From an uncultured Aquimarina sp. (GTDB lineage Bacteria > Bacteroidota > Bacteroidia > Flavobacteriales > Flavobacteriaceae), in NCBI GenBank assembly GCA_947496705.1, contig CANMDW010000002.1, forward strand, positions 496,001 through 560,000: a DNA stretch of 64,000 bases, written 5' to 3'. Of this stretch, positions 23,461 to 31,597 are shown piece by piece. The notes under the pieces were generated by a model. The model was not told the origin of the DNA and did not search any database. It was given only the letters and a program-made list of their open reading frames with translations. Made by a program: the position numbers and the translations under genes. Numbering within the stretch: position 1 is the first letter of the stretch; each line of letters starts with the position of its first letter.

Positions 23461-24867
23461 ATGGAAAAACAAAGACTTGTCGAATTGCTGAAAAATAGAA
23501 TCGATCAAACCTTGGATTCTTCTATACATATGCAAAATGTCGATATCCATGACCGTGAGCTTTCAGTTTTAATTGATCATTATATCTTTTTATTCTATAC
23601 AAAAACAACTATATCTGATCTGGAGAGAAAAGAACTTTTACAAACGACGCAGCATATTTTTAGTTCTCTTTACATCTCCGTTTTTGACAAAGGAGGGCTT
23701 TGTGACTGGGTAACACTATCGATATTATACCCTGTTTTTATTAGAGAAAAACCTGAAACCCAAATACTTTTAAATGGTTTCAAAGCCTTAATTAAACGGT
23801 TAACAGTATTACCCAATAAACCAATGTTCTTAATTAAAAAAGAAGATAATTCATTAGCAAATGATCCTACATCAAATTTAAGGTTACTTCTTGTTCTAAA
23901 ATTGATATCATTGACCACCAAGAATGAGGTTCTACAAGAATTTACTCAACAGATCATTAGCGCTAATAATTTTGAAATCAACACAGAAGATATTCAAAAT
24001 TTATTTTTATCAGATACCATTGAAGAGCTGGCAGAACATATAGTTATAAACAAATCTACAGCTCATACACAAGACTCTAATTTGGTTTTATTGGTACTTT
24101 ATTTTGCATTACAAGAGCAGTTGGAATGGCCTTCTTTGGAAATAACAAAAGTTTCTTTGGCAAAAGATTTTATATCCCTTCCGTTTACCAAGACCATAAA
24201 GCTATTGAAGTTTGTACAGAATGAAGAACAGGTTTATCAACTTCTTGAGAAAGTGTATAACTCCTTCGGTACACAAAATTATATTACAATTATAGAAGAT
24301 CATATAAAAACAATAGAGGTTTTTTTGTCTAAAAACCTATTTTATACAATTACTGAAGTTTTTCAATATGAAAAATCAAATTTTGAGTTTTTGATTCAAT
24401 ATGAGTATCCGCCAGATCTCTTTCGGAAAGAATTTGATTATGATCTTAAAAACCTTCATGTTTCAGAAATAACAGATGACAATGTTTTAAGATCTTTGCG
24501 TTATACCAAAAGAAATAATTATAAAATATTTTTAACCAAATGGAAATGGTTACACGATTCTCAGATGGATTATGAGCCTTTTGCCATAGAAGAAAATTTA
24601 ATAACTTCTTCAGAAGATTCTATGAATATAATGGTCGTTAACTCATTATCAACCAGATGTTATTTTGAGTATACGATAAATAAATACAATGAGTTATTGC
24701 TTACACTTTCTGATGAAGAGGACACGGTAGAGCTTCTGTTTTCTAAGTTTTATGCTAAATTGGGGATTTCTAAAGAAGATATAGAAAAACAAGAAGCTGC
24801 ATGGAATTTGGTAAAGAAAGAAATCATTTTGTTATTTGATAGATCGATATTTAGTATCAGAAAATAA
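23461..24867 (+). CDS. Hypothetical protein, 468 residues, partner of DUF6734 gene
   Basis: Not recognised. No signal peptide or TM segment; mostly alpha-helical with many charged residues, Leu-rich (LLLVLKLISLTTKNEV), and few Gly or Cys, like a scaffold or repeat-type helical protein. The ATG at 23461 or the overlapping GTG at 23452 could be the start; the latter would overlap the upstream stop. Tight coupling to the DUF6734-like gene and closeness to the peptide gene suggest a joint function in a peptide system. Lower GC than neighbouring housekeeping genes, which hints at transfer. Confidence 0.6.
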   Translation: MEKQRLVELLKNRIDQTLDSSIHMQNVDIHDRELSVLIDHYIFLFYTKTTISDLERKELLQTTQHIFSSLYISVFDKGGLCDWVTLSILYPVFIREKPETQILLNGFKALIKRLTVLPNKPMFLIKKEDNSLANDPTSNLRLLLVLKLISLTTKNEVLQEFTQQIISANNFEINTEDIQNLFLSDTIEELAEHIVINKSTAHTQDSNLVLLVLYFALQEQLEWPSLEITKVSLAKDFISLPFTKTIKLLKFVQNEEQVYQLLEKVYNSFGTQNYITIIEDHIKTIEVFLSKNLFYTITEVFQYEKSNFEFLIQYEYPPDLFRKEFDYDLKNLHVSEITDDNVLRSLRYTKRNNYKIFLTKWKWLHDSQMDYEPFAIEENLITSSEDSMNIMVVNSLSTRCYFEYTINKYNELLLTLSDEEDTVELLFSKFYAKLGISKEDIEKQEAAWNLVKKEIILLFDRSIFSIRK

Positions 24868-24872
24868 AAAAA

Positions 24873-24925
24873 CCTTGAAACCGAGCCTACCTGGATCGGA
24901 TCGGCCTCGAGGAATGCTTTAGATT
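24873..24925. repeat. Dispersed repeat copy (C)
   Basis: CTTGAAACCGAGCCTACCTGG at its start and CTCGAGGAATGCTTTAGATT at its end match copies B (18809) and D (50784). It starts directly after the stop of the 468-residue gene. Confidence 0.65.
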
Positions 24926-24950
24926 AATACATCAATTGAATATGATAAAC

Positions 24951-24987
24951 AATAAATCCCGGATACATTATATATCCCGGATTTATT
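24951..24987. terminator. Bidirectional terminator
   Basis: Stem AATAAATCCCGGATA (24951-24965) with TATCCCGGATTTATT (24973-24987), one mismatch. It can end both the plus-strand gene pair and the convergent peptide gene. Confidence 0.65.
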
Positions 24988-25058
24988 ATTGAGCCCATTT
25001 TGAGCACTACTCAAGATAGGTTATTGGTTAAAAAAAGATGTTACATAAACGGTCAATA

Positions 25059-25217
25059 TTATAAACATCTGGCTGCAAAAGCTGCCCAACCATCACAAAA
25101 CGGAGAGCAACATCCATTAATACAATACGCTCCGCTGGAACCGCTGGCGTTAATTTTTCTTTGTTCACTCTTTGAAAGTGCCTCAAAATCCTCTAGAGAA
25201 AATTCTAATTTTTTCAT
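25059..25217 (-). CDS. Cysteine-rich peptide, candidate RiPP/bacteriocin precursor
   Basis: A 52-codon ORF (ATG at 25217, TAA at 25059-25061). Residues 1-23 form a charged leader (MKKLEFSLEDFEALSKSEQR...) of the style seen in bacteriocin-type leaders, ending KINASGSSG, where many such leaders end in KINGG. The core (about 26-52) is short, Gly/Ser-rich and has five Cys in the pattern C-x3-CC-x3-C-x9-C, with CCSPFC and a C-terminal Cys-Leu. It reads as an open frame in an otherwise gene-free stretch and is followed by a terminator, next to the DUF6734-like gene pair. Export and modification are inferences. Confidence 0.65.
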   Translation of the reverse strand: MKKLEFSLEDFEALSKSEQRKINASGSSGAYCINGCCSPFCDGWAAFAARCL

Positions 25218-25548
25218 AATCTTTAATCTTTATTTATGTTCCTACTCTGTTTAGGTTTTTCGGATTACACCTTGAAATAATTGATTTTAAGAGTAATTTT
25301 TAATCATAAATAATACATTAAAAATTACATCTTCAAAATACGAAATTTTTTCAAGCCACTATGAGTCAGATAAGTAAATTAACCAATAATTAGTTTTTGT
25401 TTATAGAAAGAGGGTATTTATCATGGATTCAGCAAAAAATAGGAAATAGGTGTAATTATTGTTAATTCATAACGTCTATTATAATTATAATAAATCATCA
25501 AAAATCAAGATTTTACAGGGAATTAACACTCTTAGAACCGATATTCTC
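25218..25548. other. Divergent intergenic region
   Basis: It holds the promoters of the minus-strand peptide gene and of the plus-strand exported protein. A minus-strand TATTTTG-like sequence near 25330 is one base short of the -7 consensus. No further ORF. Confidence 0.4.
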
Positions 25549-25556
25549 TATCTTTG
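25549..25556 (+). promoter_or_regulatory. Promoter -7 box of the exported-protein gene
   Basis: TATCTTTG, exact TAnnTTTG, 31 bp before the ATG at 25588. Transcription from here excludes upstream in-frame starts. Confidence 0.55.
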
Positions 25557-25587
25557 TAAAGTAATGATGTGCAATGTATATAGGGAT

Positions 25588-26229
25588 ATGAAAACTAAAA
25601 TACTCATAATTATTTTATTGTGTACAGGAGGTTTTTTGAAAGCGCAGATAGAAAACTCTTCTTCTTTACGTATTGATAGGGAAAGTAAATTAAATACCAA
25701 CTTTAGCCTGTCTAAAGGATTATCAAGCCCCGATGAAAATAAATTCACTCTATATAGCACACCTAAGGAATTAGCAGATTACGGTCGAAAAAAACGGGCT
25801 TTTACAATGACTGGCGATGATGGTTTTTTTAAACCCAAAACAGAAATCACTCCAAAATGGTTCAAAAAAGACAAGGAGATAAAAGAAGAATTCAAAAGCG
25901 ATCAATACCTTGGAGATTTTAAAAGCGGAGGCAAGTTTGTGCAATTAGTTTATCGGGATCATGAGTATGTAGATGGTGATATTGTGCGAATTTTGGTCGA
26001 CGATAATGTTATAAGGTCACAAGTATATTTAACAGGCTCCTTTCAGGGGATCAAAATCAACCTAACAACAGGTTTCAACAAAATCGATATTCTGGCACTA
26101 AATCAAGGCGAATCTGGGCCCAATACAGCAGAATTTCATCTCTATGATGATCAGGGAACTTTGCTTACAGGTAATGAATGGAATCTTACTACCGGCGTAA
26201 AAGCATCGCTAATCGTGGTAAAAGATTAG
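25588..26229 (+). CDS. Exported protein of unknown function
   Basis: 213 residues with signal peptide MKTKILIIILLCTGGFLKAQ. The N-terminal part is polar and low in hydrophobics (SSSLRIDRESKLNTNFSLSK), the C-terminal ~110 residues look like a beta-sandwich (VQLVYRDHEYVDGDIVRILVDDNVI ... INLTTGFNKIDILALNQG). Proteins with this pattern occur in Flavobacteriia but I know of no function. The start at 25588 is supported by the -7 box at 25549 and by the signal peptide. Single gene. Confidence 0.7.
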   Translation: MKTKILIIILLCTGGFLKAQIENSSSLRIDRESKLNTNFSLSKGLSSPDENKFTLYSTPKELADYGRKKRAFTMTGDDGFFKPKTEITPKWFKKDKEIKEEFKSDQYLGDFKSGGKFVQLVYRDHEYVDGDIVRILVDDNVIRSQVYLTGSFQGIKINLTTGFNKIDILALNQGESGPNTAEFHLYDDQGTLLTGNEWNLTTGVKASLIVVKD

Positions 26230-26383
26230 TTGACTTTCCGAATATTTCTAAAGAAGAGCTGTTAACATCTTACAGTTAATTTTCTATTAATTTTGATATT
26301 AAATCACTTTTAAAAAAAAAATCAGGATAATTCTGTGATTTTTTTTGATTACTGTATACTAATTAAGAAAAACTTAGGCATAT

Positions 26384-26872
26384 ATGGGTAAAGAGCAAGA
26401 GTTTACTCGAATCATTAAAGATCATGAAGGAGTTATTTTTAAGATTACTACCATTTATACCAATAACCATGAAGATCAGAAAGACCTCTATCAGGAAATT
26501 GTATATCAGTTATGGAAAGCGTATGATAGTTTCAAGGGAGATTCTAAAATAAGTACCTGGATGTATCGTGTAGCACTTAATACGGCAATTACCCGGTTAA
26601 AGAAAGAAAAACGAAAGGAAAATCAGATTGGGATTGACAAAATAATTACCCGGGAAATTGAACAATACGATACAGAATTTGAAGAACGCTTAAAAGTTTT
26701 GTATGCCCATATTCACGGTCTTAATGAATTAGAAAAAGGATTAATGCTACTTCTTTTAGAAGGAAAGAAATATGAGGAAATAGCAGTCATTACAGGGCTC
26801 TCACCAAGCAACGTTGGAACCAGAATTTCCAGAATCAAACAAAAACTGAAGACGCAAATTGTAAAAAAATAA
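26384..26872 (+). CDS. RNA polymerase ECF-type sigma factor
   Basis: A 162-residue sigma-70 family factor. Region 2 is seen in DQKDLYQEIVYQLWKAYDSFKGDSKISTWMYRVALNTAI and region 4 in GLMLLLLEGKKYEEIAVITGLSPSNVGTRISRIKQKL. It recruits RNA polymerase to a small set of promoters. The next gene, 5 bp away, encodes a four-TM protein that probably acts as its partner or membrane anti-sigma factor. Confidence 0.92.
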   Translation: MGKEQEFTRIIKDHEGVIFKITTIYTNNHEDQKDLYQEIVYQLWKAYDSFKGDSKISTWMYRVALNTAITRLKKEKRKENQIGIDKIITREIEQYDTEFEERLKVLYAHIHGLNELEKGLMLLLLEGKKYEEIAVITGLSPSNVGTRISRIKQKLKTQIVKK

Positions 26873-26877
26873 AAGCG

Positions 26878-27489
26878 ATGGAATTAGAAGAAATGCAAAC
26901 AATTTGGTCCCAAATGAGTGATCAGATAGAAAAACAAAAAAAGTTAACCGATAAAATGATTATGATGATGACACAAGAAAAATACAGAAAAAAGTTAAAT
27001 AGAATTGCATATCCTGAAATGGCAGGAGCAGTTATTTGTTTTGGAGCGGCAATATTGATAGTAATCAATCTTGATAAATTAGACAATTGGTACACATTAG
27101 TATCTGGGGTTTTATCCCTGGCTACACTAATAGTTTTGCCAGTTTTATCTTTAAGATTTATTAACCGAATGAGAAAGATAAATATAGCGGCTAATAACTA
27201 TAAAGAAACTTTGTTGGAATATGCGAAGATTAAAAAACAATTTCAATCTGCAACAAAAGCAGGATATTACCTTGGTTTTATTTTGATGTTTGTTATCCTG
27301 CCTGTTACTACAAAGATTCTTAATGGAAAAGACTTGTTTGCTGAAACCCATTCGATATGGCCAATTATTATTGCGATACCTGTAGCAATTGTATTTTTTG
27401 TTGTCTTTTCCAGGTGGGTATATAGATCGTATAACAACAATATCAATTCTGCAGAATCTTTGATCAAAGAGTTGGAAGAAACCAATTGA
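26878..27489 (+). CDS. Four-TM membrane protein, probable sigma-factor partner
   Basis: 203 residues. The cytoplasmic N-terminus starts with a short helical segment (MELEEMQTIWSQMSDQIEKQKKLTDKMI) of the size of anti-sigma docking helices, then two TM pairs (about 47-88 and 128-180). It is co-transcribed with the sigma factor. The pairing occurs widely in Bacteroidota; a function as membrane-bound anti-sigma factor is inferred from context, not from a recognised anti-sigma domain. Confidence 0.7.
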   Translation: MELEEMQTIWSQMSDQIEKQKKLTDKMIMMMTQEKYRKKLNRIAYPEMAGAVICFGAAILIVINLDKLDNWYTLVSGVLSLATLIVLPVLSLRFINRMRKINIAANNYKETLLEYAKIKKQFQSATKAGYYLGFILMFVILPVTTKILNGKDLFAETHSIWPIIIAIPVAIVFFVVFSRWVYRSYNNNINSAESLIKELEETN

Positions 27490-27543
27490 TACTATTATAG
27501 AAGCCGTGAACTCATCTTGAGTTTTGGTATTACTATTCATAAA

Positions 27544-27582
27544 TACACAAAAGGACTGTTTTTTAGACAGTCCTTTTGTGTA
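27544..27582. terminator. Bidirectional terminator
   Basis: Perfect 16-bp stem (27544-27559 with 27567-27582, arm TACACAAAAGGACTGT) between convergent genes. Confidence 0.85.
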
Positions 27583-27603
27583 TGAGGTAAAATAAATCAA
27601 CGT

Positions 27604-28773
27604 TTATCCCCCACAACGCCCGTTGTTGGTCCATCTTCTGTTAGAACCAAGGGTATATAAATAACCATTATAAGTTACTTTGTCTCCCGGAGCATAGCTG
27701 TTGTTTCTGCTGTATTCTGATACACCAGCACATATGTCTGCATTTGGTGGAGTATCGGTACACTCTGCAATTCTATTCCATCGGGTAAAATCTCTTTCAT
27801 ACAAGAAACCTCTGTAAGTAACTTTATCTCCCACGGCATAGGTTTTTCCTCTTACCCATGCTTCAATACCTGCACATGGGTTTGTGTCTGGGTTACCACC
27901 ACCATCCGATGGATATACTGAGTTGGTTCCTTCAATATCCAAAGTAGAAATAGCTGCACGTCTTCTTGGTAGTACATTACCATTGAGGTCTGTTATAGTA
28001 GGTTGCCCATTTTTACTAAAGGTATAACTACCATACATCATTGTAGAATTAATATCAAAATCTCTTGTTACTAATGTAGCAGAATTACTTATATAAAATT
28101 GATTTTCGGCTCCATTCTGTATATTACCAAAATTGACAATGATATGGTTATCTCTGTCAGATCGATTTTGCTCATGAATATATCCCAATGTATGTCCGAT
28201 TTCATGAATAATAACTACTGCCGTAGTTCGTGTTCCTAGGCGTATAAACCCTCTGGAACCATTCATGCCCAACGTAGCCACCCCGCAATTACAAGAATTA
28301 CCATTACTGCTTATGGTTACATAGTTAGACTCATTGGTGCGTTCCTTAAAACGTATATTGGTTTTACTGGTCCATTCATCCATTGATTTTTGGAGTTCAC
28401 TTCTTACAGACTGACTCAGTCCCTGTATCACATAGACCACAGTATTATTTGTCCACTTGCGGACACCTCCACCTAGTCCCAGTTTTTCATTTATTTCGGC
28501 ATCAGGTTCTGGGTTTTCTGAAACAGGAATCGCTGTATCTGTTAGTTGTTCTTCAAACAACCTGGCATCTGTACCTTGAAGACTATAGGTTCCATCGTCT
28601 TCTTTTTTAACAAGAACACGTTCTCCCAGAAAGAACTTTTCAATAAATTGTTCTTCCTGGCCAGTAGTATCGGGAACTACGTTAAAGTTTTCGTTTTCTT
28701 CACAAGAAGCAAAAGATAAGGCAATGGCAAGAGCGCCAATTTTAAATCGATTTAATACGGCTTTTGTTTTCAT
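27604..28773 (-). CDS. Astacin-like (M12A) metalloprotease with CBM-like repeats
   Basis: A 389-residue lipoprotein protease: signal ALAIALSFASC (Cys24), a propeptide-like region to about 108, then the astacin domain with the zinc motif HEIGHTLGYIHEQNRSD (HExxHxxGxxHE) and the Met-turn STMMYGSY. Two C-terminal repeats of about 40 residues, each CAG[IV]xxxxRxxxYxxGDKVTYxGxLY ... C, resemble carbohydrate-binding CBM5/12-type modules and are each closed by Cys. Flavastacin is the best-known relative. It probably digests external protein, perhaps on chitin or other glycan. Confidence 0.92.
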   Translation of the reverse strand: MKTKAVLNRFKIGALAIALSFASCEENENFNVVPDTTGQEEQFIEKFFLGERVLVKKEDDGTYSLQGTDARLFEEQLTDTAIPVSENPEPDAEINEKLGLGGGVRKWTNNTVVYVIQGLSQSVRSELQKSMDEWTSKTNIRFKERTNESNYVTISSNGNSCNCGVATLGMNGSRGFIRLGTRTTAVVIIHEIGHTLGYIHEQNRSDRDNHIIVNFGNIQNGAENQFYISNSATLVTRDFDINSTMMYGSYTFSKNGQPTITDLNGNVLPRRRAAISTLDIEGTNSVYPSDGGGNPDTNPCAGIEAWVRGKTYAVGDKVTYRGFLYERDFTRWNRIAECTDTPPNADICAGVSEYSRNNSYAPGDKVTYNGYLYTLGSNRRWTNNGRCGG

Positions 28774-28945
28774 TAAGTTTGAGTTTGTGTTAATTTAGGT
28801 TATTTTATACAAGTATTATTAACTATTGAAAAGCTCTTAATAGTGTTTAAGACGGGGTTAAAAAAATGCCAATAATTTGTTAAAATAATTTTTGATTCAA
28901 ATTTACTTCAGAATAGAAATTAAAAGATGAAGCGTAGAATATACC

Positions 28946-28983
28946 ATTAGAGCATGTTTAAAAGAATTTAAACATGCTCTAAT
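28946..28983. repeat. Perfect 17-bp hairpin
   Basis: Arms 28946-28962 and 28967-28983 (ATTAGAGCATGTTTAAA), loop AGAA. No T run follows on either strand. It could protect mRNA ends or be a mobile-element remnant. Confidence 0.55.
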
Positions 28984-29002
28984 CATAAATGATGAACACA
29001 AA

Positions 29003-29034
29003 AAAATCCGAAGCATACTCATGATCCGGATTTT
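29003..29034 (-). terminator. Terminator of the small membrane-protein gene
   Basis: AAAATCCG (29003-29010) pairs with CGGATTTT (29027-29034); on the minus strand it is followed by a T run. Confidence 0.6.
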
Positions 29035-29057
29035 GTATTTCTTTCTTTTAATTTATA

Positions 29058-29486
29058 TCATGATATCCATCCTTTTGAAGCCGAATTTCTGGAGAACCAT
29101 ACTAAAAATATAGCCACCACGATCACGACAACGGGCATAATAAGTCGCTCTCCTGATAACACTATGAAATCTTGTAAAAAGAAATTGTAGGTGGCCTGCG
29201 CCAATACTGCAATAAGCGACAAAAGAAATAGGATAGAAGCCCATTTTTTCTTTAGTACCAGGCCGATACACCCCAATGTTCCTGCAAATACCGCAATTGC
29301 AAAAGCCGCAGTAACCCAGGCTGGTATATTGTTATAAAAATTCTGTTCTGCTTCAGGTAGAGCAACCAGTGCTTCTTCGGTCATATAAGCTTGACCAAGG
29401 TAGGCCATTACTCCCATAATGTTCCATAAAAGTGCAATAATACTAATCACCCAAAACCATAAGGGTGGTTTGTTTGTTGTTTCCAT
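29058..29486 (-). CDS. Small four-TM membrane protein
   Basis: 142 residues with four predicted TM segments (about 10-32, 55-75, 83-102, 114-132). The ends are polar and the N-terminus starts METTNKPPLWFWVIS. Proteins of this look are often annotated as hypothetical membrane or DoxX-like proteins. No motif points to a reaction. Single gene ahead of a terminator. Confidence 0.65.
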   Translation of the reverse strand: METTNKPPLWFWVISIIALLWNIMGVMAYLGQAYMTEEALVALPEAEQNFYNNIPAWVTAAFAIAVFAGTLGCIGLVLKKKWASILFLLSLIAVLAQATYNFFLQDFIVLSGERLIMPVVVIVVAIFLVWFSRNSASKGWIS

Positions 29487-29677
29487 AATTTATTGATATT
29501 AAGTTGTTTTTGTACCAACAATGTAATCAGAAACCCTATCAATTGCAAATGGAAGTTTTTTGGATAATAAACAGATCGTCTGTTTTTTGAAAAAAGTACC
29601 TTTTGTAAAAATCTTCTGGCAACCTTCCTAATTCTATTGAATTAAAAAAATCATCCTTTAATAATTAATGAAGTGAT

Positions 29678-30001
29678 TTAAACTTTTTTATCTAAATAAT
29701 TACTTAAGTTATTTAAAGCACCATCCCAGAACTGTTCATAAAATTTAATCCATTGGTTCACTTCTTTTAATGGATTGGTATCTGCATAGCAGAAACGTTC
29801 TCTCCCTTTGGTATTGATCTGTACCAAACCCGCATCTTCCAAAGTTTTAAGGTGTTTGGTAACTCCCTGGCGACTGATATCAAATTGATTGGATATTTGA
29901 GTGATAGGCAGGGCAGTAGATGCAACCACCAAAGCGTGAAAGATTTCACGCCTTGTTGGATCTGCAATAGCTTTAAATATTTTGGTGATTTTATCCTGCA
30001 T
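29678..30001 (-). CDS. ArsR-family regulator of SRPBCC pair
   Basis: A 107-residue winged-helix protein. It starts MQDKITKIFKAIADPTRREIFHAL and has the recognition element NQFDISRQGVTKHLKTLEDAGLVQ and a wing ending RERFCYADTNPL. No metal-binding CxC motif. It overlaps the upstream SRPBCC gene by 11 bp. This gene order (SRPBCC-AHSA1 with ArsR) is frequent in bacteria; the regulator typically represses the unit. Two operator-like palindromes lie in the promoter of the pair. Confidence 0.9.
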   Translation of the reverse strand: MQDKITKIFKAIADPTRREIFHALVVASTALPITQISNQFDISRQGVTKHLKTLEDAGLVQINTKGRERFCYADTNPLKEVNQWIKFYEQFWDGALNNLSNYLDKKV

Positions 30002-30419
30002 GCACTGGTTGTTTTAGGTAGTCTATTAATCCTGAAACACAGTTATCCCATCCACCATTAAAGCTGTTAAACATTTGAACAGCCGTTTCTCCGTCATAAT
30101 TAGAAATCCCTGAATGTTCCAGATATAACCTGGTACCTTCTTCGGTTTTTTCTAATTGCCATTTTACCGTGGTTTCTGTATTTGTGTTGGCAACAATCCA
30201 GGTATAAATAAGGGTGTACGGATGGGCTTTTTTTACCTCTCCGGTAATTTGGGTGCAATTTTGCTCTTCTGGAGCAGTAAAAGTGTATTTGTACCCGGGC
30301 TCTGCTTTAAAATCGGCTTCGATAAACCATGTAGAAATTTCTTTGCCATTAGTAATTGCACTCCATACCTTATCAATTGGGTGCTTTAGAATGTGTTCTT
30401 TAATAATTACATCTTTCAT
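29991..30419 (-). CDS. SRPBCC (AHSA1-type) domain protein
   Basis: 142 residues with a START-like fold for binding hydrophobic ligands. Typical elements are ILKHPIDKVWSAITNGKEISTWF at the start and a C-terminal helix GGWDNCVSGLIDYL, plus TTVKWQLEKTEEGTRLYLEHSG. Overlaps the downstream ArsR gene by 11 bp. Ligand unknown. Confidence 0.9.
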   Translation of the reverse strand: MKDVIIKEHILKHPIDKVWSAITNGKEISTWFIEADFKAEPGYKYTFTAPEEQNCTQITGEVKKAHPYTLIYTWIVANTNTETTVKWQLEKTEEGTRLYLEHSGISNYDGETAVQMFNSFNGGWDNCVSGLIDYLKQPVHAG

Positions 30420-30473
30420 CTGTTTTACTATTTTATTGATTAAATAATTTAATTTATAAGTTTGTATTAATAC

Positions 30474-30530
30474 GCAACTTTATGGTTGCAAATATACATC
30501 AATATTTCTAATAAGCAACTTTTTGGTTGC
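30474..30530 (-). promoter_or_regulatory. Promoter with two ArsR-type operators
   Basis: On the minus strand, -7 TATATTTG (30489-30496) and -33 GTTG (30516-30519) are separated by 19 bp. Two copies of GCAAC-N6-GTTGC (30474-30489 and 30515-30530, differing by one base) cover the start region and the -33 element, 41 bp apart. Fits repression by the encoded ArsR protein. Confidence 0.65.
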
Positions 30531-30609
30531 GTTTATTTCTTCTACCTTCAAAAAACATAATATTAAAAAAACTATTGTCTAATTCTGAAAAATAGAATAT
30601 TTTGTGCCT

Positions 30610-31464
30610 ATGGAAAGTATGATACACTATTTTGAAACGATACCTTCATCTCATCGCAGCCTTATCCTTGTTGGAGGCATCGCTTTTTTTTGGCTTTTGG
30701 AGTATGCCGCTCCTTTGTTTAAATTTAAGTATAAGAAATTCAAACACGCATGGCCTAATATTTTCTTTACATTAACCACTATTATAGTAAATTTTGTTTT
30801 AGCTTTTATCTTACTTAAAACAAGTGATTGGACCGTAGCAAATAAATTTGGGGTACTACAGTGGTTGGATTTACCTCTTTGGGCAGACATACTAATAGGT
30901 GTTGCTCTATTGGATCTTATCGGTGCCTGGCTGGCACACTATACAGAACATATGGTAAAACCTTTATGGATGTTTCATTTAATTCACCATACAGATAATC
31001 ATGTAGATACTACAACGGCCAATAGACATCACCCGGGTGAAAGTGTGATTCGTTTTGTATTTACGACATTAGCCGTATTTATTGTTGGTGCGCCTGTAGG
31101 CATTATCATGCTGTATCAATCTTTATCTGTAGTGTTATCGCAATTTAATCACGCAAATATATCGTTACCCAAGAAAGTTGATGACATGATCAGTTGGGTG
31201 ATTGTATCACCCGATATGCATAAAGTACACCATCATTATGTATTACCCTATACCGATACAAATTATGGGAACATTTTTTCTATTTGGGATAGATTATTTG
31301 GAACCTTTGCCAAAATTCGTAACGAAGATCTGGTATATGGGGTAGATACCTATCCTGATGTAGATTCTAATGCTAAAATAAGTAAATTACTAAAACTCCC
31401 TTTTGCAGCTTACAGAGCACCCAAAGGAGCTAAATTTAAGACTGAATTACCAGAAAAAGAATAA
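30610..31464 (+). CDS. Sterol desaturase / fatty acid hydroxylase family protein
   Basis: A 284-residue integral membrane di-iron enzyme (start ATG 30610; an in-frame GTG lies 6 bp upstream). The histidine boxes are HYTEH (about residue 116), HLIHH (about 129), HH (NRHH, about 143) and HKVHHH (about 205). Four or five hydrophobic segments surround them. Family members hydroxylate or desaturate sterols, fatty acids or carotenoids with O2; the substrate is unknown. Single gene. Confidence 0.88.
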   Translation: MESMIHYFETIPSSHRSLILVGGIAFFWLLEYAAPLFKFKYKKFKHAWPNIFFTLTTIIVNFVLAFILLKTSDWTVANKFGVLQWLDLPLWADILIGVALLDLIGAWLAHYTEHMVKPLWMFHLIHHTDNHVDTTTANRHHPGESVIRFVFTTLAVFIVGAPVGIIMLYQSLSVVLSQFNHANISLPKKVDDMISWVIVSPDMHKVHHHYVLPYTDTNYGNIFSIWDRLFGTFAKIRNEDLVYGVDTYPDVDSNAKISKLLKLPFAAYRAPKGAKFKTELPEKE

Positions 31465-31597
31465 CATTAATTCGACCTGTTTTCTAATATATTTGTTGGT
31501 ATAACTGGCTTCATCACTATTTGTTAAAGTATAAATTTTTCATAAAGTGAATGCGAAGTACTCCATAAAAAAGTAATTTGAACATAAAATATTTTTT

